Both the position numbers and the translations under genes were made by a program. Below, one piece after another: positions 40,392 through 48,432 of a DNA stretch of 64,000 nt. The notes below the pieces were generated by a model. The model was not told the DNA's origin. It saw only the letters and a list, made by a program, of their open reading frames with translations, and searched no databases. Each line of letters opens with the position of its first letter. Position 1 is the stretch's first letter. The DNA comes from a bacterium (GTDB lineage: Bacteria > UBA8248): positions 20,075 through 84,074 of the forward strand of contig JAJDYR010000004.1 of the NCBI GenBank assembly GCA_022825065.1. The letters run 5' to 3'.

Positions 40392-41528
40392 ATGGATTTC
40401 GCTCCCTCAGAGGCTACTATTGCGCTTCAAGGCCTGGCGCGCGATTTCGCGCGTCAGGAGGTCGCACCGCGCACTGATGCGCTCGATCAGGAAAAAAGCC
40501 CGGAAAACCGCTTTCCCGGTGAAATTCTGGAAAAGGGCGACGCCCTGGGCCTGCGCACCCTCCCCGTTCCGGAAAGACAGGGCGGAGGGGGCGCGGAACT
40601 GTTAAGCCTCTGCTTCGTGGCGGAGGAGATCGGCTGGGGGGATCTGGGCGTCGGCGTCATCTACGCGCAGGACTGGGCGCTCGCAAACGCCGTATCCCGT
40701 TTGTGGGACGAGTCGGGATTCGCGGCGTTCGCGGAAAATTTCACCAGCTCAAGCGCATCGCACCTTGCCCACCTGAAAATCGGCGGAACGCCCGCGTCCG
40801 AGGATAAGAGCCCTTATCCTTCGGATGCTCTCCAGGGCGCATCCATCGCAGGGGACGGGCTGCGTCTCAATGGCGGAGCAAGCCACGTACTGAACGGCGC
40901 GGCGGCCGGTATTTTTCTCCTCGAATCAGACTCTGAAAAAGAAAATGAGCGGAAGATTCATCTCTTGGCAAATCGAGATGGGATCGAGGTCGCCCATTAC
41001 CATGATTTGATGGGGATGCGCTCCTGCCAGGACGTCGATCTGCGTTTCGAGAACGTAAAGCTCGACCACCCGCTCGAAAGTGCTGAGGAGGATTGGCGAG
41101 ACGCCACGCACGCCATCCGCATCCTCCCGGCGGCTGCGGCGGTCGGAACGTCGAGAAAATCGCATGAGCACGCGCTCGACCATGCGCGCGAGCGCGTGCA
41201 GGGGGGCAAGCCCATCATCGAGCACCAGACGGTGGGCTACATGCTTTGTGATAACCTCATGGAACTGGACGCCGCCAGAAGAAGCCTGCAGGCGGCGGCC
41301 TGGGCGGCGGAACGAGGCGGGGACGCGGAACCCTGGCGGAGTTTTCTCGCAAAGGCCTTCGCTACGGAATCTTGCGAGCGCGTCGCGCGGCGCTCGATGG
41401 AGGTCTGGGGCGGCGCGGGCTACATGACCGAAGCGCCGATGGAGCGGCTGACGCGCGACCTCGTGGCCTTCTCCCACGCCTTCGGGGTAGGCCACGCCGC
41501 GCGCTCCGCCGCGATGGGCCTGCTATAG
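40392..41528 (+). CDS. Acyl-CoA dehydrogenase family protein 2
   Basis: This 378-residue protein has the acyl-CoA dehydrogenase domains, including SLCFVAEEIGWGDLGVGV, GKPIIEHQTVGYMLCDNL and RRSMEVWGGAGYMTEAPMERL. The middle FAD-binding motif (TEPxxGSD) is degenerate: the region reads FTSSSASHLAHLKIGGTPAS. The YEGT catalytic Glu region is also replaced (SHAFGVGHAARS). It may therefore not be a normal dehydrogenase. ATG at 40392 follows the DapA-like gene by 35 bases, in the same operon; the upstream frame extension overlaps that gene and is not coding. Confidence 0.75.
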   Translation: MDFAPSEATIALQGLARDFARQEVAPRTDALDQEKSPENRFPGEILEKGDALGLRTLPVPERQGGGGAELLSLCFVAEEIGWGDLGVGVIYAQDWALANAVSRLWDESGFAAFAENFTSSSASHLAHLKIGGTPASEDKSPYPSDALQGASIAGDGLRLNGGASHVLNGAAAGIFLLESDSEKENERKIHLLANRDGIEVAHYHDLMGMRSCQDVDLRFENVKLDHPLESAEEDWRDATHAIRILPAAAAVGTSRKSHEHALDHARERVQGGKPIIEHQTVGYMLCDNLMELDAARRSLQAAAWAAERGGDAEPWRSFLAKAFATESCERVARRSMEVWGGAGYMTEAPMERLTRDLVAFSHAFGVGHAARSAAMGLL

Positions 41529-41560
41529 ATGACTTGTGAGCGAGACGATTACGCGAATAT

Positions 41561-42487
41561 ATGGAGGATGTGGAATTGACCGAGAGAATCGCCTACGTCA
41601 AGGGCCGGTTCGTACCGGAATCCGAAGCGACCGTGTCCATCCTGGACCGGGGCTTCCTCTACGGCGACGGCGTGTACGACGCATCGCGCACTTTCGCCGG
41701 CAAGCCCTGGCACCTGAGGGCGCATATCGACAGGCTCTATCTGTCTTGCCGCTACGCGCGGCTCGACCCCGGCATGGACGCGGACGAGATGGAAGCCCTC
41801 ACGATGGACCTCATCGGGCGGAACCGGGGCGTTTACGCCGAGGGGGAGGAATTCCGCATCAACCACTGGGTGACGCGCGGCGGCGGCGTCAGCTCCGCAG
41901 CCACCCACACGCACGGGGCGCACACGGTGGTCATCTTCACCCTGCCGATGGACTATACGCGCTACGCCCACGGCTACAGGGAGGGCGTGCCCTCGGTCGT
42001 CACCGGCGTGCGCCGCATACCGCCCGAGTGCATCGAGCCGCGCGCCAAGGTGGGCAACAAGATGAACCACGTGCAGGCCGACTTCCAGGCCGCCGAGGCG
42101 GGCGCCTGGCCCATCATGCTCGACATGGGCGGCTTCGTGGCCGAGGGGTCGAGCTACAACTGCTTTTTCGTGAGGGACGGCGAAATCCTCACCCCTACGG
42201 ATTACAACTGTCTGGTCGGCGTCACGCGCACCCACGTCATCGACATGGCGAAGGAACTCGGCATCCCGGTGCGCGAAACCAACCTGACGCGCTACGATCT
42301 GCTGATCGCGGACGAGGCCTTCCACACCGGGAACAGCATCTGCATCCTCCCGGTATCCTCCATCGACGGAACCAAGATGACGCACGGCGCGCCCGGCCCC
42401 GTCACCAAGCGCCTCATGGACCTGTGGGCGAGCCAGGTGGGCTGCGACTGGGCGGCGAAATCCCTGGCAGCTATCGAGGGCTGCTGA
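41561..42487 (+). CDS. Class IV (branched-chain-type) aminotransferase
   Basis: The 308-residue PLP protein resembles BCAT/D-amino acid aminotransferases: RFVPESEATVSILDRGFLYGDGVYDASR at the start, RINHWVTRGGG, the Lys in PRAKVGNKMNHVQAD that binds PLP, and FVAEGSSYNCFFVRDGEILTP. It would exchange an amino group between an amino acid and a 2-oxo acid. The start may instead be TTG at 41576, which has GGAGG at eight bases. It follows acyl-CoA dehydrogenase 2 by 32 bases. Confidence 0.83.
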   Translation: MEDVELTERIAYVKGRFVPESEATVSILDRGFLYGDGVYDASRTFAGKPWHLRAHIDRLYLSCRYARLDPGMDADEMEALTMDLIGRNRGVYAEGEEFRINHWVTRGGGVSSAATHTHGAHTVVIFTLPMDYTRYAHGYREGVPSVVTGVRRIPPECIEPRAKVGNKMNHVQADFQAAEAGAWPIMLDMGGFVAEGSSYNCFFVRDGEILTPTDYNCLVGVTRTHVIDMAKELGIPVRETNLTRYDLLIADEAFHTGNSICILPVSSIDGTKMTHGAPGPVTKRLMDLWASQVGCDWAAKSLAAIEGC

Positions 42488-42797
42488 AAAACCCTTTAGC
42501 GAGAATTTTCCTCGTCCAGTGAAGGAGCGATTGCGGGTTTCATTATCGTAGGGGCGGGCCCCTGTGCCCGCCCGAGGCGATGTCTCCGCTTGAAATCGTG
42601 GTGATGGATTCGGTGATTGTCCAAAACGGACAGGCACGGAGGCCTGTCCCTACGCATTCGGTGATTGCGTCTTTCGTTCGTCATTCCCGCTCCTTCCTAT
42701 AGTCATTTCCCGACATTCCCGCTATATTGCTCACCATCAATCACAAATGTTCGCGTCTTTGCATCGCGCGAGGAGATTCTCTCGGAAGGAGGCTCTC
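42488..42797. repeat. Intergenic palindrome cluster
   Basis: The gap holds a half-end of the MITE-like family (GCTGAAAAACCC, 42482), a GTAGGGGCGGGCCCC palindrome (42548-42573) whose stem is GGGCGGGC with GCCCGCCC, and the GGACAGGC/GCCTGTCC palindrome at 42628-42649. No gene is seen; the last 50 bases hold the ribosome site (AGGAGG) of the next gene. Confidence 0.55.
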
Positions 42798-43832
42798 ATG
42801 AAGGCCATGGTGTTGAGGGAAAAAGGAGCGCCCTTTTCTTTTGAAGACGTGCCCGACCCCGCGCCCGGAGAGGGCGAGGCCGTGGCGCGCGTCATCGCCT
42901 GCGGCTCGGGCCTCACGATCCACCATGCGCGCGCGGGCCGCGCGGAGATCGACTACCCCATGATCATCGGCCACGAGGTGGTGGGCGAGATCGTCGAGAC
43001 GGGCGCCGGGGTATCGAACGTGAAGTCAGGCGACATCGTCACCTTCCACTGCTATCTCACGTGCGGTCACTGCCGCTGGTGCCGGGTGAACAGGGAACCC
43101 ATATGCGACAATATGGCCGGCTTCATCGGCAGGCACCGCGACGGCGGCTATGCGGAATACATCAACCTGCCCGCGCGGAATTACGTCCAAATTCCCGAGG
43201 GGCTGGACTACAAAGCCCATCCCGCCGAGGTGGCCGTCATCTGCGACGCCATCGTCACCCCCTACAAGGTGGTGCGCCGCGCGCGAATCGAGCCGATGGA
43301 GACCGTCGCCGTCATCGGGGCGGGCGGCGGCGTGGGGATTCACATGGTGATGCTCGCCCGGTGGGCGAACGCGCGGGTCATCGCCGTGGACGTCTCCGAA
43401 CAAAAACTGGCCCAGTGCAAGGAACTCGGGGCGGAAGCCACCGTCGACGCCTCGAAGAACGACGTGAAGGAGGCGCTGCTCGAACTCACGGACGGCCTGG
43501 GCGTGAACGTGGCGATTGATTTCGTCTCCCAGGACACGACGCTCGAAGCCGCCGCCGAAGCCCTCGACAAGGGCGGCCGCCTGGTGACGCTGGGCGGCTT
43601 CACGCCCAAACCGTTTCGCCTCTCCGCCGGGAGCCTCCTGAACGGGGAACTCGAAATCATGGGCAGCCGTTCGTTCACCAAACAGGAGATCATCGAATCT
43701 CTCGAACTTTGTGCGCGTGGAGAGGTCTGGCCCCTGGTCACGGAAACCTACAAACTCGAAGAGGCCGAAAAGGTGCACGAACGCCTGGAAGCAGGCGCGA
43801 TTACGGGCCGCGCGGCGATCGTGATGGATTGA
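42798..43832 (+). CDS. Zinc-binding alcohol dehydrogenase
   Basis: The 344-residue MDR enzyme has a catalytic zinc region (ACGSG near the start, GHEVVGEI) and a structural-zinc module with four cysteines in CYLTCGHCRWCRVNREPIC. The cofactor motif is VAVIGAGGGVGIHMVMLARWANARV. It oxidises an alcohol or reduces an aldehyde/ketone with NAD(P). ATG at 42798 has AGGAGG seven bases before it; the ORF upstream runs into repeat DNA. It is followed after 30 bases by acyl-CoA dehydrogenase 3. Confidence 0.87.
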   Translation: MKAMVLREKGAPFSFEDVPDPAPGEGEAVARVIACGSGLTIHHARAGRAEIDYPMIIGHEVVGEIVETGAGVSNVKSGDIVTFHCYLTCGHCRWCRVNREPICDNMAGFIGRHRDGGYAEYINLPARNYVQIPEGLDYKAHPAEVAVICDAIVTPYKVVRRARIEPMETVAVIGAGGGVGIHMVMLARWANARVIAVDVSEQKLAQCKELGAEATVDASKNDVKEALLELTDGLGVNVAIDFVSQDTTLEAAAEALDKGGRLVTLGGFTPKPFRLSAGSLLNGELEIMGSRSFTKQEIIESLELCARGEVWPLVTETYKLEEAEKVHERLEAGAITGRAAIVMD

Positions 43833-43862
43833 GCCGTTTCACTTAAACCTTAAAGGCGAGCG

Positions 43863-45038
43863 ATGGATTTCACCCTCACGGAAAGACAACTCGAACTGCA
43901 GAAACTGGCGCATGACTACGCCAGAAATGAACTCAAGCCCCACGTGCGAGAGCGCGAGCGCATCACCGACCCCGCCGAGCGGTTCCCCTGGGATATTCTC
44001 GAGACCGGGAGCAGGCTGGGCTTGAGGACGCTCTCCATCCCCGAGGAGATAGGAGGCGGCGGGGCCGACATACTCACGCTTTGCATCGTGGGCGAGGAGA
44101 TCGGCTGGGGGGATCTGGGCGTGGCCGTCACCTTCGACCAGACCTGGAAGATCATCCATTTCCTCGACATCGTCTGGAACGAGGAGCAGCGCGCGAAATT
44201 CCTGCCTGCGTTCTTAGAGGATCACCGTTTCCACCTCGCCGTCGGCATGACGGAGCCCGAGGTGGGCTCCGAGAATTTCATCCCCGAAGAAGGCCCCGAA
44301 CTCGGCGTCCGCACGAGCGCGGTGCGGGACGGGGAGGACTGGATCATCAACGGGAAAAAGCACTACATCAGCAACGGGGGCATCGCCAAGCTCTACGTGC
44401 TCGTCTGCCGCACCGACCCCACCGTCGGCGTCTCGCAAGGCGTCACCTACTTCATGGTGACGCCGGACATGGCGGGCTTTTCCATCGGGAAGATCCACGA
44501 GAAGATGGGCCAGCAGCTCTCCCAGAACGCGGAACTCATCTTCGAGAACTGCCGCGTCTCGGATGAATACCGCGTTACGCCGGTTGGCGGGGGCGTGGCG
44601 GCCCGCTCGGGTCCGTTCTCGCGAGGCTCGGTCATCGAGTCCGCCGCCACGAACCTGGGGCCCGCCCGCGCCGCCTATGAGGACGCGCTCGAATTCGCCA
44701 AGACGAGAATCCAGGGCGGAAAACCCATCATCGAACACCAGGGCGTGGGCTTCATGCTGGCGGATTGCTTCGTCGAGTACGAGGCTTCGCGCCGGATGCT
44801 TCATTACGCCGCCTGGCGGGCGATGCGCGATGACTACGACCCCAAGCTCGGCTACATGGCCAAGGCATATACTTCAGAGGCCGGTTTCCGCATCGCCACG
44901 CGCACGCTCGAAGTCTGGGGCGGGACGGGCTACATGACGGAAGCGCCGATGGAGAAATACCTGCGCGACGTCATCAGCTTCCTCCACTCGGCCGGCACCA
45001 ACCAGGCGCAACGTATCCGCGCGATGAAGTACCTATAA
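43863..45038 (+). CDS. Acyl-CoA dehydrogenase family protein 3
   Basis: The 391-residue protein carries the clearest dehydrogenase signature of the three: GMTEPEVGSENFIP, WIINGKKHYISNGGIAKLYV, GKPIIEHQGVGFMLADC and TLEVWGGTGYMTEAPMEKYLRD. As in the other two copies, the YEGTxE catalytic Glu position is changed (LHSAGTNQAQR). It is the most similar of the set to acyl-CoA dehydrogenase 2 in its start and end, suggesting an old duplication in this island. Confidence 0.83.
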   Translation: MDFTLTERQLELQKLAHDYARNELKPHVRERERITDPAERFPWDILETGSRLGLRTLSIPEEIGGGGADILTLCIVGEEIGWGDLGVAVTFDQTWKIIHFLDIVWNEEQRAKFLPAFLEDHRFHLAVGMTEPEVGSENFIPEEGPELGVRTSAVRDGEDWIINGKKHYISNGGIAKLYVLVCRTDPTVGVSQGVTYFMVTPDMAGFSIGKIHEKMGQQLSQNAELIFENCRVSDEYRVTPVGGGVAARSGPFSRGSVIESAATNLGPARAAYEDALEFAKTRIQGGKPIIEHQGVGFMLADCFVEYEASRRMLHYAAWRAMRDDYDPKLGYMAKAYTSEAGFRIATRTLEVWGGTGYMTEAPMEKYLRDVISFLHSAGTNQAQRIRAMKYL

Positions 45039-45109
45039 CCAGGCAACGCAATTTCGCATCGTCATTCGCATTCTCTTGAGGGCGGAAGCCCTGAAAGGCA
45101 AGGTGCAGC

Positions 45110-46147
45110 ATGAACAAGAAGATCGCCGTACTCGGCGCAGGCGCCATCGGCGGCAGCGTATCCGCCGACCTGACCGACGCAGGTCTCGACGTCACCGTCA
45201 TCGACCAATGGCCCGAGCACGTGGAGGTGATGCGCGAGAAGGGCCTCCACGTCCAGATGCCGGACCTGGACCTCAAAACGCCGCCCTTGCGCGCGCACCA
45301 TCTGTGCGAACTGGCCTCGCTCCGGACAACCTTCGACATCGTCCTGCTCATCGTCAAATCCTACGACACCCGCTGGATGTGCGAACTCATCAAGCCCTAC
45401 CTCAAGAGCGACGGCATATTCGTCGGGGCGCAGAACAGCATGAACAACGACACAATCGCGTCGGTCATCGGGCGCGAACGCGTGGTGGGCTGCTGCGTGG
45501 AGCTGTCGGCCGAGATTTTCACGCCCGGCTTCATCCAGCGGAACACGCCCCGCAAGGGCACCTGGTTCGCCGTGGGAGAGCTGGACGGCTCGGTCACCCC
45601 GCGCGCGGAAGAGGTGCGCGACATCTTCGCGCACGTTGCCGTAACCGAACTAAGCACGAACATCGAGGGCACCAAGTGGACGAAGCTCATCGCCAACTGC
45701 ATGACGATGGGACCCTTCGGCCTGCTGGGTCTCAAGAACGCCGAGACGAAGGAGCTTCCGGGCGTCATCGAGCTTTCGGTCGGGCTCGGAAAAGAGGCGA
45801 TGGCGGTGGGCGAAGCGCTGGGCTACGGCGTGGAGCCGGTGTTCGGCCTCTCCTCGGATGATTTCGCGGGCTCCGACGATCAGGTGCTCGTCACGGCCAT
45901 GAAGACGCTGCTCGAACACGTGGGGCCCCGTTCGCGCACCGCCCCGATTCAGGACCACATCAAGGGCCGGAAGAGCGAGATGGAATACATCAACGGCCTC
46001 GTCTCGCGCAGGGCCAGGGAACTCGGCATCCCCACCCCCTACAACGACGCGGTGACCGAGATCGCGCGGATGATAGACGACGGGGAAATCGAGATGGGAC
46101 GCCCGAACTACGAGCTTCTCCAGGCGAAAATCGCCGAACTGGTCTAG
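45110..46147 (+). CDS. Ketopantoate reductase-family (ApbA/PanE) protein
   Basis: The 345-residue protein begins with the NADP-binding motif KIAVLGAGAIGGSVSADL and has the family's central Lys-containing TKWTKLIANCMTMGPFG and the C-terminal KSEMEYINGLVSRRARELG, with the conserved substrate Asn/Lys. Family members reduce 2-oxo acids with a hydroxymethyl or similar side chain; because no other pantothenate gene is near, it probably works on an island substrate. AAGG lies before the ATG. Confidence 0.85.
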   Translation: MNKKIAVLGAGAIGGSVSADLTDAGLDVTVIDQWPEHVEVMREKGLHVQMPDLDLKTPPLRAHHLCELASLRTTFDIVLLIVKSYDTRWMCELIKPYLKSDGIFVGAQNSMNNDTIASVIGRERVVGCCVELSAEIFTPGFIQRNTPRKGTWFAVGELDGSVTPRAEEVRDIFAHVAVTELSTNIEGTKWTKLIANCMTMGPFGLLGLKNAETKELPGVIELSVGLGKEAMAVGEALGYGVEPVFGLSSDDFAGSDDQVLVTAMKTLLEHVGPRSRTAPIQDHIKGRKSEMEYINGLVSRRARELGIPTPYNDAVTEIARMIDDGEIEMGRPNYELLQAKIAELV

Positions 46148-46169
46148 GTCTGTCGCCTGAAATAAGAGG

Positions 46170-46535
46170 ATGCGCGCCATGCCCTTCTACCGCTGGGACG
46201 ACATGAAAAAGCGCAACATCGTCTCCACCACGGATTCGGAGGGCAGCATGATTCTCGGGGCGTTCACCACCCTCACGCGACAGGAGCAGCCGCCCGGCAA
46301 GGCGACCCGTCCGCACAGCCACGGCTGCGAACAAATCATCCACATTCTGGAGGGCACGGGCTGGTTCCGCGTCGGGGAGGAGGAGAAGACCTTGGGCGCG
46401 GGCGAGGTAGTCCATATCCCCCTGGGCGTGGAGCATGAACTCAAAAATCCGGGACGTGACGTTCTGGTCTATCTTTCTTTCAAGAACCGATCCGAAGACT
46501 GGCCGCCGAAAGAAGCGCTCGCAGGCGGGGGGTGA
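46170..46535 (+). CDS. Cupin-domain protein
   Basis: The 121-residue protein is a single cupin barrel: RPHSHGCEQIIHILEGTGWFRVG holds the metal motif (two His and Glu) and GAGEVVHIPLGVEHEL the second His. Such proteins are dioxygenases, isomerases or sensors for small acids. It starts 22 bases after the KPR-like gene and its 3' end is close to the iron alcohol dehydrogenase gene. ATG at 46179 is an alternative start. Confidence 0.8.
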   Translation: MRAMPFYRWDDMKKRNIVSTTDSEGSMILGAFTTLTRQEQPPGKATRPHSHGCEQIIHILEGTGWFRVGEEEKTLGAGEVVHIPLGVEHELKNPGRDVLVYLSFKNRSEDWPPKEALAGGG

Positions 46536-46582
46536 ACCGCGAAACGAAGCCGCATGAAAACTTCCTGGGGGAGAAAACAGCC

Positions 46583-47737
46583 ATGATCGATCCTTTCGGC
46601 ATGTCCGCCGTGCCGCGCGTGCGCTTCGGCAGAGGCGAGGCCGCTTCCATCGGCGACGAAGCGAAGCGTCTGAACATGACGCGCCCCATGCTGCTCGCAG
46701 ACCCGGGACTTTCTGCGGCCGGCGTGCTCGACTCCGTGACGGAGGGGCTGGATGCGGCGGGTGTCGAATACCGCCTGTATGAAGGCGTGGAGCCCAACCC
46801 CTCGGACCCGAGCATCACGCGCGCTCAGGCGTTTTATGAGGCGAACGATTGTTCCGGAATCATCGCCGTGGGCGGGGGAAGCGCCATCGACACCGCAAAG
46901 GCGATGGGGGCGCTCCTCGCGAACGGCGGGAAGATAAGCGACTACTACGGCGCGGATACGGTGGAAAAATCCATCCCGCCCTTCATCACCGTCCCGACCA
47001 CGGCGGGCACGGGCAGCGAGGTGACGCGCGCCTCCATCATCACCGACATCGAGCGCGGCACCAAATCGAGCATCCACTCAGATGCGCTCTACGCCGACGT
47101 GGCGGTGGTGGATTCCTCGCTTCTGGCGACCTTGCCCAAATTCTTCGCGGCAGGCGCGCTCATGGACGCCCTGACCCACGCGGTGGAATCGCTCGGCTCC
47201 CCGCGCGCAAACCCCTGGACGCAGGCGCTCTGCTTCGAAGCCATCGGCCTGATCGGCCAGAACGCGCGGCGCTTCGTCGCCAATCCGGCAGACCCTGACG
47301 CCGCCGACCCGCTGGCGCTGGCGGCCTGTCTCGCGGGCGCATCTTTCACCAACACCGGGCTCGGCATCGTGCACGGACTCACGCACCCGGTCTTCAACTT
47401 CTTCGGCGGCCACCACGGCACCACGAACGGAATACTCCTGGCCCCCGTGATGCGCTTCAACCTGCCCGCCATGCGCGAGACATACGCCCGGCTGGCCCCG
47501 CTTCTGGCGAACCCCGACGAGGGAGCGGACGATACATTGGATGCGGAACTCGCCGTCGAGCGCGTCCGCGCCCTGGCGGACGACATCGAGGTCCCCGAAT
47601 CGCTCGCGGCCATCGGCGCAGAGAAGGAGTATCTCGACCGCATGGCGCACGAGGCGGCCGCCAGCACCACAGTGGCGACGAACCCCGTACCCGCCGACGT
47701 GGAAGACATGAAGCGGATTTATCTGGAGTTGATGTAG
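46583..47737 (+). CDS. Iron-containing alcohol dehydrogenase
   Basis: The 384-residue protein has the group III dehydrogenase motifs: GGGSAIDTAKAMG, PTTAGTGSEVTRASIITD, DALTHAVESLGS with iron ligands and GLGIVHGLTHPVFNFFGGHHGTTNG. It reduces an aldehyde or oxidises an alcohol. I prefer the ATG at 46583 (GGGGGAG eleven bases before) over the GTG at 46532, which overlaps the cupin stop. It ends the plus-strand run; the next gene is convergent. Confidence 0.87.
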   Translation: MIDPFGMSAVPRVRFGRGEAASIGDEAKRLNMTRPMLLADPGLSAAGVLDSVTEGLDAAGVEYRLYEGVEPNPSDPSITRAQAFYEANDCSGIIAVGGGSAIDTAKAMGALLANGGKISDYYGADTVEKSIPPFITVPTTAGTGSEVTRASIITDIERGTKSSIHSDALYADVAVVDSSLLATLPKFFAAGALMDALTHAVESLGSPRANPWTQALCFEAIGLIGQNARRFVANPADPDAADPLALAACLAGASFTNTGLGIVHGLTHPVFNFFGGHHGTTNGILLAPVMRFNLPAMRETYARLAPLLANPDEGADDTLDAELAVERVRALADDIEVPESLAAIGAEKEYLDRMAHEAAASTTVATNPVPADVEDMKRIYLELM

Positions 47738-47750
47738 GCTACTTGGCGGC

Positions 47751-48371
47751 TCACGGTACCCACCTGCGCGCTTCTTCCCGGATCGCCCGCGCCTTTTCGG
47801 TCCCTTCCATCACCAGGTTCGCAGACGGCGGGCTGCCGCTGAATTTCTCGTTGCGCCAGCAATGGTAGCGAAGCGCCTTGGGGTACGGCGTCAGATCCAT
47901 CGCCTCGAAGTAGGACGCGGGCACTTCGCCCGGCTTGTGGGGGTCCATGCGGTCTTTCTCGTAAATCATCGTGCGCTTGATGACGCGCCACCGCCCGTCC
48001 CTGCGCTCGAACAGATCCACCACGCTGCTCCAGGTCGAGAAGTCGAAATCGTAGCCGTCCATCGTCCTGCGCTGGTGGAGGGTGAGGTAATACTCGCATA
48101 CGCCGCGCTCCCCGCTCACGCGGACGCGCACGTTGCCCGCGATGTGTTTCTGGGTGTCGTCGGGGTGGTGGCCTTGCATCATGTCGCGCGATTCGGTGAT
48201 GAACGCGTGCGCGTTGCCCATGAACCAGGAGGTGGTGATGTCCGCATCCGGGTGGAAGCAATCCAGCAGGCCCTCCCAGTCGCCCGAATCCCGGCAGTCG
48301 TGCGAGAACATGGAGACCTCCATCATCTCGAGCTTGTCCGCCGCCGCGCGCAGCCTTGCTTCATCGTTCAT
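47751..48371 (-). CDS. NTF2-like (SnoaL / ring-hydroxylating dioxygenase beta-type) protein
   Basis: The 206-residue protein has the cone-shaped NTF2 fold signature: EMMEVSMFSHDCRDSGDWEGLLDCFHPDAD, HIAGNVRVRV, YDFDFSTWSSVVDLFERRDGRW and VIKRTMIYEKDRMD. Such proteins act as small isomerases, dehydratases or scaffolds. AGGAG precedes ATG at 48371. It is transcribed leftward 60 bases from the ThDP gene, so the two may form one transcript. Confidence 0.75.
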   Translation of the reverse strand: MNDEARLRAAADKLEMMEVSMFSHDCRDSGDWEGLLDCFHPDADITTSWFMGNAHAFITESRDMMQGHHPDDTQKHIAGNVRVRVSGERGVCEYYLTLHQRRTMDGYDFDFSTWSSVVDLFERRDGRWRVIKRTMIYEKDRMDPHKPGEVPASYFEAMDLTPYPKALRYHCWRNEKFSGSPPSANLVMEGTEKARAIREEARRWVP

Positions 48372-48432
48372 TTCATCCGTCTCCTCTCGCGAGCCCACGC
48401 CCGCAGTTCATTTTTCCTTCGATGTACCGCGG

